Shown: positions 9,345 to 20,593, counted from the stretch's first letter. The stretch is DNA of 64,000 nt from Paenibacillus radicibacter (GCF_024721995.1 NZ_JANQBC010000002.1:1-64000); one strand, 5' to 3'. Notes: generated from the letters alone by a model not told the origin. Numbers and translations: made by a program.

Positions 9345-10502
9345 CTACCTCACTTGATACATCGCGTCTTTCAAAATGTGCTTCGCAATGACGATCCGCT
9401 GAATCTGGTTCGTCCCTTCGTAAATTTGCGTGACTTTCGCATCGCGCATATAACGCTCGACAAGATTGTCTTGAGAATAGCCATAATCACCTAACATCTG
9501 TACCACATCTCTCGTGATGGACATCGCCGTATCTGTGGTAAACATCTTTGCCATCGAGGCTTCCTTGCCACAGGGCAATCCCTGATCGCGAAGCATAGCC
9601 GCTCTGTAGATAAGCAGCTTAGCGGCTTCAAGCTGAGTCGCCATGCTGGCGAGTTTATTTTTCATGAAGAGTAAATGTGCGTCGTTCAGGTCGGCACTCT
9701 GCTGCTTCGTATATTGAAGGGCTTGATCATACGCCGCCCTTGCGATTCCAAGAGCTTGTGCCGCGATGCTGATACGTCCACTATCCAGATGCCGAAGTGA
9801 GATATGAAACCCTTCACCTTCTACTCCAAGCAGTTGCGAAGCAGGTACTTTGGCTTGATCGAAGATGAGCGTCGTCGTCGCAGAGCCGTTCATCCCCATC
9901 TTCTTCTCTTTTTTTCCAATAATAAGACCTGGGGTCTCCTTCTCAACGATAAACGCAGAAATTTGGCGTGCACCGGAATTTGTTTCCGTAACAACTGATG
10001 TTATGTAAACATCTGCTTCGCCGCCGTTTGTAATGAACATTTTGGTACCATTCAGGATATAGTTCTCACCCTCTCGGTACGCCTTGGTCGCAATTTGTGA
10101 GGCATCTGATCCTGCTTGGGGTTCAGTGAGCGCGAATGCGCCGATCATCTGTCCCGTTGCTAATTTACGTAGGTACTTTTCCTTCTGCACCTGTGTCCCA
10201 TTGTTCACAATCGGCATCGTACCGACTGAAGTATGCACAGCGAGAATGACGCCAAGTGTAGCGCTCGCATAAGAAATTTCTTCAATCGTGAGGTTGTACG
10301 AGAGAAAATCGACTTCTGACCCTCCCCATTGTTTCGGAACAGGCAGTCCGAGTAGCCCTTTCTCACTCATTTTGTCTACAATGTCACGTGGAAACTGATC
10401 ACTTCGATCAATCTGTATGGCATAGGGGATGATCTCCTTCTGTGCAAATGTACGCACCTGATCACGATGCGCCTCTTGCTCGGATGTCAGAGTAAAGTCC
10501 AT
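9345..10502 (-). CDS. mmgC: Short-chain acyl-CoA dehydrogenase (MmgC-like)
   Basis: 385-residue FAD flavoprotein of the acyl-CoA dehydrogenase family, introducing the alpha,beta double bond into acyl-CoA. FAD/substrate motifs FALTEPQAGSD and ITNGGEAD are present, and the catalytic Glu lies in IYEGTNQIQR near the C-terminus. The start is ATG 10502 because GGGGGAGGGG immediately upstream is its ribosome site; the longer reading from 10520 begins inside that site. Placed beside mmgB and mmgA, it is the likely butyryl-CoA dehydrogenase. The second dehydrogenase at 16049-17209 is a paralogue. Confidence 0.9.
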   Translation of the reverse strand: MDFTLTSEQEAHRDQVRTFAQKEIIPYAIQIDRSDQFPRDIVDKMSEKGLLGLPVPKQWGGSEVDFLSYNLTIEEISYASATLGVILAVHTSVGTMPIVNNGTQVQKEKYLRKLATGQMIGAFALTEPQAGSDASQIATKAYREGENYILNGTKMFITNGGEADVYITSVVTETNSGARQISAFIVEKETPGLIIGKKEKKMGMNGSATTTLIFDQAKVPASQLLGVEGEGFHISLRHLDSGRISIAAQALGIARAAYDQALQYTKQQSADLNDAHLLFMKNKLASMATQLEAAKLLIYRAAMLRDQGLPCGKEASMAKMFTTDTAMSITRDVVQMLGDYGYSQDNLVERYMRDAKVTQIYEGTNQIQRIVIAKHILKDAMYQVR

Positions 10503-10547
10503 GAGCAGCCCCTCCCCCATAAATATGTTTCAAATGAGACAAATAGG

Positions 10548-11402
10548 TCAGTACTTATAAAAACCACGACCTGTTTTTTTACCGAGCCATCCTGCCTTCA
10601 CATATTTGCGCAGCAGTGGACATGGACGATACTTGGTATCTCCTAAGCCCTCATGCAGCACTTCCATAATGGATAAACACGTATCTAGCCCGATAAAATC
10701 AGCTAGCGAAAGAGGTCCCATCGGGTGGTTCATCCCAAGCTTCATCACTTCGTCAATGGCTTCCGGTTTCGCAATTCCTTCATACACACAATAAATCGCT
10801 TCGTTGATCATCGGCATGAGAATACGATTGGACACAAAACCTGGGAAGTCATTGACTTCCACAGGAACTTTGTTCATTTTCCGAGCAAGATCTGTAATGG
10901 TCTGAGTTGTTTCATCTGATGTGGCAAGCCCACGAATGACCTCAACAAGCTTCATCACAGGCACAGGATTCATGAAATGCATGCCAATCACAAGCTCAGG
11001 ACGGGTCGTGACAGCAGCAATCTCAGTAATCGGAAGGGACGATGTATTCGTTGCAAAAATAGCTTCTTTCGGCGCGATCGCTTCCAACCTTCGGAACAAT
11101 TCACATTTGACAGACATGTTCTCAACAATCGCCTCTATAATGAGTTGAACCGAATGGGCGTCATCAAGTTGAGTAGATGGCTCGATATGCGCGAGGATCG
11201 CTTGCTTAGCAGCCTCGGTCTTACGACCTTTGGCTACATCACGAGTTAAATTGATCGTAATTTGATCGATTCCACGCTGGACAATCGCATCGGTTTGGTC
11301 ATGTAAAATGACATACAGCCCTGCTTCGGCTGCTACCTGCGCAATACCACTGCCCATCTGACCTGCGCCAATAACCATCACAGTCTGAATCTCGATACTC
11401 AC
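10548..11402 (-). CDS. mmgB: 3-hydroxybutyryl-CoA dehydrogenase (MmgB-like)
   Basis: 284-residue NAD(P)-dependent dehydrogenase converting 3-hydroxybutyryl-CoA to acetoacetyl-CoA. The N-terminal Rossmann motif is [11 protein letters not shown]; the catalytic His is in GMHFMNPVP, and FPGFVSNR and [18 protein letters not shown] are family motifs. Its ATG overlaps the thiolase stop by four bases (11399-11402), implying translational coupling. It provides the third beta-oxidation step; the second, enoyl-CoA hydration, has no gene in the window. Confidence 0.93.
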   Translation of the reverse strand: MSIEIQTVMVIGAGQMGSGIAQVAAEAGLYVILHDQTDAIVQRGIDQITINLTRDVAKGRKTEAAKQAILAHIEPSTQLDDAHSVQLIIEAIVENMSVKCELFRRLEAIAPKEAIFATNTSSLPITEIAAVTTRPELVIGMHFMNPVPVMKLVEVIRGLATSDETTQTITDLARKMNKVPVEVNDFPGFVSNRILMPMINEAIYCVYEGIAKPEAIDEVMKLGMNHPMGPLSLADFIGLDTCLSIMEVLHEGLGDTKYRPCPLLRKYVKAGWLGKKTGRGFYKY

Positions 11403-12637
11403 TCGATCACCTCTAATGATTCGGATGGCTCACCACTTGATGGTGGATGGACTTCAAGCATGATCGCATCGCCTTGTGCTGCACCTGAACAGATTGCCGC
11501 TACACCTAAACCGCCGCCGCGACGCCTTAATTCATGAATTAAGGTACAGATAATACGGGCACCGCTTGCTCCAATCGGATGGCCTATCGCAACAGCACCA
11601 CCGTTTACATTGACTTTGTTCTCATCCCAACCGAGCAAGTATCCTGTCGTTATGGGAACCGCTGCAAACGCTTCGTTCACTTCAAATAGATCCACTTCCC
11701 AGGTTTCACGACGAGTTTTTGTTAACAAATTCTTAATTGCGAAAGCTGGTGTCACCGCAAGATAGGGTGCGACTACTGCATAATCAGCATGACCGATAAT
11801 AGTTGCCAGTGGAGTTAGACCTTCCTGCTTCGCACGTTCTTCGGACATCAGAACAAGAGCAGCAGCCCCATCATTCACTCCCGGTGCATTGCCAGCTGTA
11901 ATCGTGGAGGTTGACTCACCCAGTGGCTTTAGCTTCGCTAATTTCTCAAGTGATGTATCTCGGCGAGGCGCCTCATCTTGATCGACAATCGTCTTGCTTC
12001 CATTCTTATTCGTAATTTCCACAGGTATGATCTCATCCTTAAAGTAGCCGGACTCTTGCGCATAAATCGCACGCTCATGTGAACGAAGTGCCCAAGCATC
12101 TTGCGCTTCTCGTGATATTCCATACTCAGCCGCTACCTTAGCTCCATGTACAGACATGGGCACTTGATGGAATGCACAGCGGAGTCCATCATGATTAAGT
12201 AAATCTACGACCTCAGTGTTACCAAGGCGCATACCCCAACGAGCACTCGGAAGCGCATATGGCGCATTCGACATCGACTCCATGCCGCCAGAAACGATAA
12301 CTTCCCCATCACCTGCTCGAATGATTTGATCACCAAGGGTGACGGCACGCATACCAGATGCACATACTTTGTTAATTGTCTCGGAAGTTGTCGTCCAAGG
12401 AAGTCCTGCTTGCCTTGCTGCTTGCCGAGAAGGAATCTGACCCGCTCCTGCTTGCAGGACCATTCCCATGACAACCTTATCTATGTGATCTGGCGCTACA
12501 CCTGCTCGTTCTACGGCAGCTCGAATCACAGTTGCACCAAGATCTACTGCAGAAAGTGAAGATAACGCTCCCCCTAATTTTCCAATTGGTGTACGTACAG
12601 CACTTACGATTACCGTTCTTCGAGATGCTGTGCTCAT
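11399..12637 (-). CDS. mmgA: Acetyl-CoA acetyltransferase (thiolase, MmgA-like)
   Basis: 412-residue thiolase splitting acetoacetyl-CoA (or similar 3-oxoacyl-CoA) to acetyl-CoA. The acyl-accepting Cys is C92 in NKVCASGMR, the His motif is [10 protein letters not shown] and the second Cys is in [10 protein letters not shown] short polar C-terminal tail of about 15 residues follows the usual end. The ATG at 12637 follows AGGAGG. The four-base overlap with the downstream dehydrogenase and the position after bkdB tie branched-chain acyl-CoA formation to acetyl-CoA release. Confidence 0.93.
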   Translation of the reverse strand: MSTASRRTVIVSAVRTPIGKLGGALSSLSAVDLGATVIRAAVERAGVAPDHIDKVVMGMVLQAGAGQIPSRQAARQAGLPWTTTSETINKVCASGMRAVTLGDQIIRAGDGEVIVSGGMESMSNAPYALPSARWGMRLGNTEVVDLLNHDGLRCAFHQVPMSVHGAKVAAEYGISREAQDAWALRSHERAIYAQESGYFKDEIIPVEITNKNGSKTIVDQDEAPRRDTSLEKLAKLKPLGESTSTITAGNAPGVNDGAAALVLMSEERAKQEGLTPLATIIGHADYAVVAPYLAVTPAFAIKNLLTKTRRETWEVDLFEVNEAFAAVPITTGYLLGWDENKVNVNGGAVAIGHPIGASGARIICTLIHELRRRGGGLGVAAICSGAAQGDAIMLEVHPPSSGEPSESLEVIE

Positions 12638-12650
12638 CGCTCAACCTCCT

Positions 12651-14042
12651 CTAGTAAAGGACTGTATCCGTGATATGATTTTCCAAATACTGTTTCATAC
12701 TTTGCAGAAAATGCCCGCTTGTCAGTGGATCAATTGCGTTAGAATCAACTGTTAAACATAAGTTCACAATGGAGCGAATGGCGAACATACTGTCAACAAC
12801 GACTGGACGTTTCGTGATCATCTCAATGCTAAGGACAGCTGTTTGTGGATAATGAAGTGTGGGCTGAGATTCAATCGAACCGATTGCCCCTGTATTGTTA
12901 AGCGTAAACGTACCGCCTGAAGATTCATTCACATTAAGTCGGTGATGTTTAACTTTATTCACAACATCATGAAGAGATTGCGTGAGTCCTAAGAAGCTTT
13001 GATGATCGACATTGCGAATAACTGGTGCGTACAGTTTGTGATGAGCTGCGACTGCAAGGGATAGATGAATGGGCTTACCCGTAGTGAGTTGCTCGCCTTC
13101 CCAAGTGGAATTAAGCAAAGGATATTTCTTCAAGCCCTCGACGACTGCTCGGATAAAGAAAGGTAAGTACGAAAGTTTAAGCCCTTCTCGGCTTGCAAAA
13201 TAATCCTTTTTCTCTTCTCGAAACTTAACGAGATTCGTGACATCGACTTCGACCATCATCCAAGAGGGATGTGCGTAATATTGAAGTGGAGTCGTTTTCT
13301 GTGAAGCTTGAATGTTAGAAATGGCAGCGATAGGGGTGTGATTATTAGAGGATATAGGGTGGGTAGATGGGTGGATGGGATCGCTGAATGGGTTGTTTGT
13401 TGATATTAATGCATGTGATGGCGACATGGATTGTGATGATAACTCTGAGGATCTTGATGCAAGTGGTTGTTGTACTTGTGACAACGGCGCTGACTTTGAT
13501 AATGATTGTTGCTCCAAATATCCCAGTACATCCTTCCTCGTCACCCGTCCGCCTTTACCCGTACCCTGAATTTGGGACAAAGTAAGATTATGCTCTCTTG
13601 CTAATTCAAGTACAACTGGGGAGTAGATGTGGGCTTGGGAAATGCCGACAGAAGATTGCGCCAGCGTAGGTTGCTCAGAAGTACCTTCATTGAACGGATG
13701 TACCTTACTTGTTTCACCCTGTCTCACTCCGTACTGTTTTCCCCCATCCTGCCCCGAATCACCGAACCTTTCAGCTTCCGTCTTTTGCTCCAAATTAGTT
13801 ACACTTTGCTCCGTAATCTCACACATCACTCCACCTACTGGAATCGTTGCTCCAACAGCAGCAATAAGTTGGTGAACAACTCCACTTACAGTCGAGGGGA
13901 CTTCTGCAGTGACTTTATCGGTCATAATCTCGCAGATCGGCTCATACTTATTGACCCAATCACCTGGAGCGACTAACCATTTAAGTACTGTCCCTTCGGT
14001 TACTGTTTCTCCAAGCTGTGGCATACGAACAATCGAAGTCAT
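12651..14042 (-). CDS. bkdB: Branched-chain 2-oxo acid dehydrogenase E2 (dihydrolipoyl acyltransferase), unusual active site
   Basis: 463-residue E2 that would pass acyl groups from lipoate to CoA. Order: one lipoyl domain (about 1-78, lipoyl Lys43 in EIMTDKVTAE), linker, subunit-binding domain (about 136-175), a long Ser/Pro/Gln/Asn-rich linker (about 180-245), and a catalytic domain (about 245-463) with GGTFTLNNTGAIGS. The canonical C-terminal DHRxxDG motif reads DSNAIDP (residues 433-439), so the catalytic His is replaced by Ser434. The frame is intact and downstream residues align, so this looks like substitution rather than frameshift. Thirteen bp separate it from bkdAB. No E3 gene is nearby. 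Identity as E2 is secure; full activity is not. Confidence 0.9.
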   Translation of the reverse strand: MTSIVRMPQLGETVTEGTVLKWLVAPGDWVNKYEPICEIMTDKVTAEVPSTVSGVVHQLIAAVGATIPVGGVMCEITEQSVTNLEQKTEAERFGDSGQDGGKQYGVRQGETSKVHPFNEGTSEQPTLAQSSVGISQAHIYSPVVLELAREHNLTLSQIQGTGKGGRVTRKDVLGYLEQQSLSKSAPLSQVQQPLASRSSELSSQSMSPSHALISTNNPFSDPIHPSTHPISSNNHTPIAAISNIQASQKTTPLQYYAHPSWMMVEVDVTNLVKFREEKKDYFASREGLKLSYLPFFIRAVVEGLKKYPLLNSTWEGEQLTTGKPIHLSLAVAAHHKLYAPVIRNVDHQSFLGLTQSLHDVVNKVKHHRLNVNESSGGTFTLNNTGAIGSIESQPTLHYPQTAVLSIEMITKRPVVVDSMFAIRSIVNLCLTVDSNAIDPLTSGHFLQSMKQYLENHITDTVLY

Positions 14043-14055
14043 CTCATCTCCCCCC

Positions 14056-15039
14056 TTAAAACTCAGCTAGATCGCGCATGGCATGCATTACAGCATCTGC
14101 ATCTAGCATGAAAAATTTCTCTAGTGGTGGACTATATGGCATTGCAGGCGTATCTGGCCCACATAGTCTACGAATAGGTGCATCTAACTGAAACAAGCAT
14201 TCTTCGGCAATAATCGCTGATATTTCCCCACCGATCCCGCCTTCTTTGTTATCCTCATGGATAATAAGAACTTTGCCCGTCTTAATTGCTGCATCAATAA
14301 TGGCTTGCTTATCAATCGGATATAACGTGCGCAAATCGAGTATATGTGCACTTATCCCCTCTTCGGCGAGCGTATCTGCTGCTTGAAGCGCATAATGTAG
14401 CATAAGTCCAAACGCAATAACCGTTATATCATCGCCTTCGCGTTTCACTTCGGCTTTTCCAATTGGCAAGGTGTAATCCGTATCAGGAACTTCCCCTTTA
14501 ATTAATCGATAGCACTTCTTATGTTCAAGAAACAACACAGGATCTTCGTCGCGAATGGCAGATTTAAGCAAGCCTTTTACGTCATATGGCGTAGATGGGG
14601 CTACCACTTTAAGTCCAGGTACATTCGCGAACATAGCCTCAATACTTTGCGAATGGTACAGCGCACCATGCACACCGCCTCCATATGGAGCACGAACGAC
14701 AAGTGGACAATGCCAATCATTATTTGAGCGATAGCGCATCTTCGCTGCCTCACTTACGATCTGATTCACGGCTGGCATTATAAAATCGGCAAACTGCATC
14801 TCTGCTACGGGGCGCATCCCATAGGCAGCAGCACCAATAGCCACACCGACAATCGCAGATTCTGCAAGTGGCGCATCAATAACTCGCTCTTCCCCAAATT
14901 GTTCTAGCAACCCCTTAGTTGCCCTGAACACGCCTTCACGAATACCGACATCTTCCCCAATAACGAATACCTTACGGTCTCGCTGCATCTCTTCACGTAG
15001 TGCCAACGCAACTGCATCAATATAGCTAATGACGGGCAT
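14056..15039 (-). CDS. bkdAB: Branched-chain 2-oxo acid dehydrogenase E1 beta subunit
   Basis: 327-residue E1 beta subunit of the thiamine-diphosphate-dependent decarboxylase of the BCKDH complex. Family features are IGEDVGIREGVFRATKGL, DAPLAESAIVGVAIGAA and VRAPYGGGVHGALYHSQS in the N-terminal half, with a transketolase C-terminal domain containing IHEDNKEGGIGGE. It lies 12 bp after bkdAA and 13 bp before bkdB. The ATG 15039 is preceded by GGAGG. It forms an alpha2beta2 heterotetramer with BkdAA and binds E2. Confidence 0.94.
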   Translation of the reverse strand: MPVISYIDAVALALREEMQRDRKVFVIGEDVGIREGVFRATKGLLEQFGEERVIDAPLAESAIVGVAIGAAAYGMRPVAEMQFADFIMPAVNQIVSEAAKMRYRSNNDWHCPLVVRAPYGGGVHGALYHSQSIEAMFANVPGLKVVAPSTPYDVKGLLKSAIRDEDPVLFLEHKKCYRLIKGEVPDTDYTLPIGKAEVKREGDDITVIAFGLMLHYALQAADTLAEEGISAHILDLRTLYPIDKQAIIDAAIKTGKVLIIHEDNKEGGIGGEISAIIAEECLFQLDAPIRRLCGPDTPAMPYSPPLEKFFMLDADAVMHAMRDLAEF

Positions 15040-15051
15040 TGGTATGACCTC

Positions 15052-16047
15052 CTAATTTCCATACACATACTTAAGCGTGCTTTCTGGCTCGGGAAAAGGC
15101 GCCTTTTCCGCATAATCTGTTGCATCGTTTACTTCGTGAGTAAGTTCACTTAATAAGGCTTGTTCTTTATGCTCATTCCATAGCCCGACTTCTTCCAAAT
15201 ATAGACGAAACATTCGAACAGGATCTTTACTTCGAGCTGCTGCCACTTCATCTTGAGAACGATATTGACGGTCATCATCATCACTAGAATGCGGATTAAT
15301 CCGATACATCAACGCCTCGATCAAGGTCGCACCTTCACCCCTGCGCCCCCGATCTACCGCTTCTTTCACAACCTGATACACCGCAATAGGATCGTTCCCA
15401 TCTACCTTCACACCAGGGAATCCATACCCTTGCGCTCGCATCGCTACACTTTCACAACCAAGCTGCTTATGCAGTGGTACGGAAATCGCGTACTGATTAT
15501 TTTCACAAAAGAATATAACCGGCAGCTTGTGCACCCCTGCGAAATTCGCACCTTCATGAAAATCACCTTGATTGCTCGTGCCTTCACCAAAGCTGACATA
15601 TACAACCATGTCTTTTCCTTCTAGCTTTCCACCAAGAGCAATACCTACTGCATGTGGAATCTGCGTTCCAACAGGACTTGATGCACTCATAATGTTATGT
15701 TTACGACATCCGAAATGCCCAGGCATCTGCCTGCCGCCACTATTGGGATCTTCTGCTTTAGCAAACACGTTCAACATTGAATCGCGGCTTGTCATCCCGA
15801 ATACATGGACGAACGCCAAATCACGGTAATAGGGACAGGCATAATCTTTTCCAATTTCAAAAGCGAACGCCGCCCCCACTTGCGCCGCTTCCTGTCCTTG
15901 ACAGGATAAGAAGAATGGGATTTTGCCCGCTCTATTTAATAAAGACATTCGTTCATCGAGCTTACGAGTTAACAGCATATATCGATACATTTCGATGACT
16001 TGATCGTCAGGCAATCCCGCCTGCTGATGGCGACTTGGAATCGTCAT
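15052..16047 (-). CDS. bkdAA: Branched-chain 2-oxo acid dehydrogenase E1 alpha subunit
   Basis: 331-residue E1 alpha subunit, which binds thiamine diphosphate and decarboxylates the 2-oxo acids from valine, isoleucine and leucine. The ThDP motif starts FGEGTSNQGDFHEG and ends ENNQYAIS; GEG rather than GDG is, to my knowledge, usual in Bacillus BkdAA. MPGHFG and SSDDDDRQYRS (phosphorylation-loop-like region) are also recognisable. Only one base separates it from the upstream dehydrogenase stop. The ATG 16047 follows AAGGAG. Confidence 0.94.
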   Translation of the reverse strand: MTIPSRHQQAGLPDDQVIEMYRYMLLTRKLDERMSLLNRAGKIPFFLSCQGQEAAQVGAAFAFEIGKDYACPYYRDLAFVHVFGMTSRDSMLNVFAKAEDPNSGGRQMPGHFGCRKHNIMSASSPVGTQIPHAVGIALGGKLEGKDMVVYVSFGEGTSNQGDFHEGANFAGVHKLPVIFFCENNQYAISVPLHKQLGCESVAMRAQGYGFPGVKVDGNDPIAVYQVVKEAVDRGRRGEGATLIEALMYRINPHSSDDDDRQYRSQDEVAAARSKDPVRMFRLYLEEVGLWNEHKEQALLSELTHEVNDATDYAEKAPFPEPESTLKYVYGN

Positions 16048-16048
16048 A

Positions 16049-17209
16049 TCAGCTGCTCCTTCCTTCAGCTTCTTTCATTAGATGGCTACTTATGACGAGC
16101 CGCTGAATCTCGTTCGTACCTTCATAAATTTGTGTAATCTTGGCATCCCGCATAAACCGTTCCACCGCATATTCACGAATGTAGCCATAACCCCCGAAGA
16201 TTTGCACAGCCTCTGTCGTCACTTCCATTGCGGCATCACTTGCAAACAACTTCGCCATGGACGATTCACAGCCATAGCTTAAACCTTGATCCTCCCGCCA
16301 TGCGGCTTGGTAAGTTAATAAGCGAGCTGCTTCAATCTTCGTCGCCATGTCCGCAAGCTTGAATTGGATTGCCTGCATCTTCGCTATTGGCTTGCCAAAC
16401 TGCACCCGCGTAAGCGCATACTGAATCGCTAAATCGAACGCCCCTTGTGCAATCCCTACTGCTTGAGCTGCAATACCGCTTCGCCCTCCGTCTAACGTCT
16501 TCATCGCAATCTTGAAACCTTCACCCACTTGCCCGAGCATATTTGCCTTCGGCACTTTGCAATCTTCAAAAATGACCTGTGTCGTTGAGGACGAGCGAAT
16601 GCCCATCTTCTTTTCTTTTTTACCAATGGTTAGTCCAGGCGTGTCTTTCTCCACAATAAAAGCAGTTATGCCTTTATGCTGCATTGCAGGATCGGTCTGA
16701 GCAAACACGATAAATACGTCTGCATAACTTCCGTTCGTAATAAATATCTTCGTCCCATTTAACAGCCATTCTTCATCTTGTAAAATCGCCGTCGTCTTCA
16801 TATTGCTCGAATCTGAACCCGAACCCGGCTCTGTCAAACAATACGCGCCCATCCTCTTTCCTTCCGCCATTGGTTTCAAAAATTTAAGTTTCTGTTCTTC
16901 CGTTCCATAGCTGTATACCGGCCAGCTTGCCAATGAAACATGAGCAGATAACGTCACACCTACTGATGCGTCGATCTTCGATAATTCCTCCACAGCAAGA
17001 ACATAGCTCAAGTAATCTGCGCCAGCGCCGCCATATTGTTCAGGCCAAGGAATACCCGTCAACCCGAGACTCGCCATCTTCCTCCAAATTTCCATATCCC
17101 AGCTTTCGTTCTCATCCCGCTCAATTGCTGTCGGTTCAACTTCACTTTTAGCAAAATCACGAATCATCGTACAAAGCATGACTTGCTCTTCCGTTAATTG
17201 AAAATTCAT
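16049..17209 (-). CDS. Acyl-CoA dehydrogenase (branched/short-chain)
   Basis: 386-residue acyl-CoA dehydrogenase with [21 protein letters not shown] and the catalytic-Glu motif [10 protein letters not shown]. It is clearly paralogous to 9345-10502. ATG 17209 is chosen because AAGGAG lies ten bases upstream, whereas the GTG three codons earlier abuts the site. Placed between icmF and bkdAA, it may oxidise isobutyryl-, 2-methylbutyryl- or butyryl-CoA; sequence reading alone cannot separate these. Confidence 0.9.
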   Translation of the reverse strand: MNFQLTEEQVMLCTMIRDFAKSEVEPTAIERDENESWDMEIWRKMASLGLTGIPWPEQYGGAGADYLSYVLAVEELSKIDASVGVTLSAHVSLASWPVYSYGTEEQKLKFLKPMAEGKRMGAYCLTEPGSGSDSSNMKTTAILQDEEWLLNGTKIFITNGSYADVFIVFAQTDPAMQHKGITAFIVEKDTPGLTIGKKEKKMGIRSSSTTQVIFEDCKVPKANMLGQVGEGFKIAMKTLDGGRSGIAAQAVGIAQGAFDLAIQYALTRVQFGKPIAKMQAIQFKLADMATKIEAARLLTYQAAWREDQGLSYGCESSMAKLFASDAAMEVTTEAVQIFGGYGYIREYAVERFMRDAKITQIYEGTNEIQRLVISSHLMKEAEGRSS

Positions 17210-17227
17210 CGCTGCCACGCTCCTTGT

Positions 17228-20200
17228 TCACATATTCCGTCTGTACTGCCCTCCAACTTCATAGAGCGCACTTGTAATCTGTCCCAGCGAACAATATTTC
17301 ACGGTCTCCATTAACTCTTCGAAAATATTTCCCCCGCGCTGCGCAACGTGCTGTAATTGTTTCAACATGCTTTCGCTTACATGCTGATTTCTTTCTTGAA
17401 AATGCTTCAAATTTTCAATTTGTAATTCTTTCATTTCAGTCGATGCCCGTGCCAGTTCAATCATCGGTGCTACGTAATCTTCAGCAAGTGTGAGCGGATT
17501 CTGATACGTATTGACCCCAATGATCGGCAGCTCGCCGCTATGCTTCAATTGTTCGTAGTACATCGACTCTTCTTGAATTTTACCCCGTTGGTACTGTGTC
17601 TCCATCGCACCAAGTACACCGCCGCGATCATTAATTCGCTGAAATTCAGCAAGAACCGCTTCTTCTACCAGATCAGTCAACTCTTCGATGATGTAGGCAC
17701 CTTGTAAGGGATTTTCATTCTTCGCCAGACCATATTCCTTCGTAATAATGAGTTGAATCGCCATCGCGCGTCGAACGGATTCTTCGGTAGGCGTTGTAAT
17801 CGCTTCATCATACGCATTCGTATGCAGACTATTGCAATTATCTTGAATCGCGAGCAGGGCTTGAAGCGTTGTTCGAATGTCATTAAAATCTATCTCTTGC
17901 GCGTGGAGCGAGCGACCGGAAGTCTGGATATGATACTTGAGCTTCTGTGACCGATCATTGCCGCCATATTGATGCTTGATTACCGTTGCCCATATTCGTC
18001 TTGCGACACGCCCCATGACCGTATACTCAGGGTCCATACCATTAGAGAAGAAGAACGATAAATTCGGAGCAAAGTCATCAATATGCATCCCCCGACTGAG
18101 ATAATATTCCACGTACGTAAACGCATTGGATAAGGTAAAAGCAAGCTGAGAGACCGGATTGGCACCCGCTTCCGCAATGTGATAACCCGAGATCGACACC
18201 GAATAGTAATTACGTACATGATGATCGATAAAGTATTGCTGAATATCTCCCATCATCCGCAGCGCGAAATCAGTCGAGAAAATACACGTATTCTGACCTT
18301 GATCTTCTTTCAGAATGTCTGCCTGAACCGTACCTCTCACATTCGCCAAAGTAAATTTCTTGATCTGATTGTGCTCTTCAAGAATAGGTTCTCGCTGATG
18401 TTTCTCCACAAACTTCTGGACTTGCTGCTCAATCGCTGTATTCATATACATCGCAAGGATAAACGGTGCAGGTCCATTGATCGTCATCGATACCGAAGTC
18501 GATGGGTGACATAGATCGAAGCCTGCGAACAGCCTTTTCATATCATCGAGCGAACAGACGGATACGCCGGACTGACCGATTTTGCCATAAATATCTGGAC
18601 GATAGTCAGGATCATTGCCATATAAAGTCACCGAATCGAATGCAGTGGAGAGGCGCTTGGCATCATCATTTTTCGATAAATAGTGAAATCGATGGTTCGT
18701 GCGTTCTGGGGTTCCTTCTCCAGCGAATTGACGCTTCGGTTCTTCTCCCTCTCTTTTAAAAGGAAACACGCCTGCCGTATACGGAAACTGACCCGGCACG
18801 TTCTCCTTGAGGCCCCACTTGATGCGGTCACCCCAATCCGAATAGGTCGGCAGCGCAATCTTCGGAATAGCTAAGCCTGACAAAGATGTTGTGAAAAGCT
18901 GTGTACGAATCGCTTTATCTCGAACATAGGTGACGTATTCTTGCTGACGATAAGCAGATTGCATCGCATCCCACTGATCTAATGCTTGCCGACTTTCGGG
19001 ATGTAATTGCGATTCGAGGAGCGCAATACGATCATTAATGGCATGAATGAGTTCAGATTCCGACGTAAAATTCGAATGATTTCCCTCATGTGTACGACCC
19101 GCTTGCTCATTATTCTCTTCAAGCACCTGCTTCGTCCCATTCAGTTGATACAGCTTACGTGCAATAGAAGACTGTTCCTCCGTAAGTCGCTTATACTGAC
19201 GAACCGTGCTCACAATTTCGGCCAAATACATCGTCCGATCTGGTGGTACTATGAAATTCTTACGACTGCGTGTTTCTTTAATCTCCAGACTCGACACCCA
19301 ATCCATCTTGCATTTATTGTTAATAGTGTTAATTAAAGCGCGATACAAGACATTCGTCCCAGGATCATTGAATTGACTTGCGATTGTCCCATAGACAGGA
19401 AGTGTGTCATCACGTGCATGGAATAGCTGATGATTGCGCTGATACTGCTTTTTCACATCACGGAGTGCATCTTCTGAACCTTGTCTTTCGAACTTATTGA
19501 TCGCGATCAGGTCTGCATAATCGAGCATTTCGATCTTCTCCAATTGAGAAGGTGAGCCGAATTCTGACGTCATGACATAAATCCCAACATCGGAGATCGT
19601 ATGAATGCCTGAATCGCCTTGTCCAATGCCCGCTGTCTCGACAATAATCAGATCAAATCCTGCTGCCTTGGTTACCTCGATTGCATCTGTAATGGCTACG
19701 GATAGCTCAGACTTCGACTTACGAGTTGCCAACGAACGCATATACACACGTGGACTGTGAATGGCATTCATTCGAATACGATCACCAAGTAAAGCACCGC
19801 CAGACTTCTGTTTGGAGGGATCAACGGACAGAATTGCCACTGTTTTACTTGGAAAATCGTTCAGGAATCGCCTCACCAGTTCATCGGTGAGCGACGATTT
19901 ACCCGCACCACCTGTGCCTGTTATGCCGATAACAGGTGGAAGATTGGTGATTCCAGGGTTCGAGTCCGAACCGGCAATCCGGTCTCCTTTTGCAAATAGA
20001 ACAGATCTAGTGATGCTCGGAGTTCCCTCTAGCAATGCTTCTGAACGGGAAATATACTTCGCGATCGCGAGTGCATTACGCTCTTGCACCTGCTCGAATT
20101 CAACATTCGACTCCAACTCTTCGCCATGCTGCTGATCCTCTGCCAAATTCCTTACGGTCGGATAGTCTGACTCTCGCAGCATATGATTGATAATGCCTTG

Positions 20201-20593
20201 CAACCCAAGTCGCATGCCATCATCCGGTGAGTAAATCTTCACAATCCCGTACGCTTCAAGTTCCTTGATCTCCTCAGCAACTATGACGCCGCCACCGCCA
20301 CCGAAAATCTTAATGCCATAAGCCCCTTTTTCACGTAGCAAATCGTACAAGTACTTGAAGTATTCAACATGCCCTCCTTGATACGAACTAATTGCAATAC
20401 CTTGCACATCTTCTTGGATCGCTGCATTCACAACCTCATCCACAGAGCGATTGTGACCTAAGTGAATCACTTCCGCCCCTGATGCTTGCATAATTCGACG
20501 CATAATATTGATCGATGCATCATGCCCATCAAATAGACTGGATGCTGTAATGAACCGCAGCTTATGCTTTGGACGATACACTTCTGTTTCCAT
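17228..20593 (-). CDS. icmF: Fused isobutyryl-CoA mutase IcmF
   Basis: 1121-residue fusion in IcmF order: N-terminal B12-binding domain with DGHDAS (His24) and GGGGG near residue 100; a MeaB-like G-protein chaperone domain (about 195-440) with P-loop GTGGAGKS (226-233), ETAGIGQGD and INKFER; then the mutase substrate domain (about 560-1121). Two residues separating mutases agree with isobutyryl-CoA: Phe610 in GVFPFKRE where methylmalonyl-CoA mutase has Tyr, and Gln767 in DQGQNT where it has Arg. It therefore interconverts isobutyryl-CoA and n-butyryl-CoA using adenosylcobalamin, with GTP-dependent cofactor editing. It is first in the operon. GGAGG lies ten bases before ATG 20593. A close acyl-CoA such as isovaleryl-CoA may be a side substrate. 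Confidence 0.95.
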   Translation of the reverse strand: METEVYRPKHKLRFITASSLFDGHDASINIMRRIMQASGAEVIHLGHNRSVDEVVNAAIQEDVQGIAISSYQGGHVEYFKYLYDLLREKGAYGIKIFGGGGGVIVAEEIKELEAYGIVKIYSPDDGMRLGLQGIINHMLRESDYPTVRNLAEDQQHGEELESNVEFEQVQERNALAIAKYISRSEALLEGTPSITRSVLFAKGDRIAGSDSNPGITNLPPVIGITGTGGAGKSSLTDELVRRFLNDFPSKTVAILSVDPSKQKSGGALLGDRIRMNAIHSPRVYMRSLATRKSKSELSVAITDAIEVTKAAGFDLIIVETAGIGQGDSGIHTISDVGIYVMTSEFGSPSQLEKIEMLDYADLIAINKFERQGSEDALRDVKKQYQRNHQLFHARDDTLPVYGTIASQFNDPGTNVLYRALINTINNKCKMDWVSSLEIKETRSRKNFIVPPDRTMYLAEIVSTVRQYKRLTEEQSSIARKLYQLNGTKQVLEENNEQAGRTHEGNHSNFTSESELIHAINDRIALLESQLHPESRQALDQWDAMQSAYRQQEYVTYVRDKAIRTQLFTTSLSGLAIPKIALPTYSDWGDRIKWGLKENVPGQFPYTAGVFPFKREGEEPKRQFAGEGTPERTNHRFHYLSKNDDAKRLSTAFDSVTLYGNDPDYRPDIYGKIGQSGVSVCSLDDMKRLFAGFDLCHPSTSVSMTINGPAPFILAMYMNTAIEQQVQKFVEKHQREPILEEHNQIKKFTLANVRGTVQADILKEDQGQNTCIFSTDFALRMMGDIQQYFIDHHVRNYYSVSISGYHIAEAGANPVSQLAFTLSNAFTYVEYYLSRGMHIDDFAPNLSFFFSNGMDPEYTVMGRVARRIWATVIKHQYGGNDRSQKLKYHIQTSGRSLHAQEIDFNDIRTTLQALLAIQDNCNSLHTNAYDEAITTPTEESVRRAMAIQLIITKEYGLAKNENPLQGAYIIEELTDLVEEAVLAEFQRINDRGGVLGAMETQYQRGKIQEESMYYEQLKHSGELPIIGVNTYQNPLTLAEDYVAPMIELARASTEMKELQIENLKHFQERNQHVSESMLKQLQHVAQRGGNIFEELMETVKYCSLGQITSALYEVGGQYRRNM

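Noticed and set aside
12651-14042. bkdB as a frameshifted pseudogene because of the missing DHR motif
   Set aside because: Residues on both sides of the motif align in the same frame and the normal C-terminus is reached, so this is substitution rather than disruption.
17228-20593. Methylmalonyl-CoA mutase
   Set aside because: The fused G-domain and the Phe610/Gln767 pattern fit isobutyryl-CoA mutase; methylmalonyl-CoA mutases have Tyr and Arg there. The adjacent methylcitrate cycle also covers propionyl-CoA.
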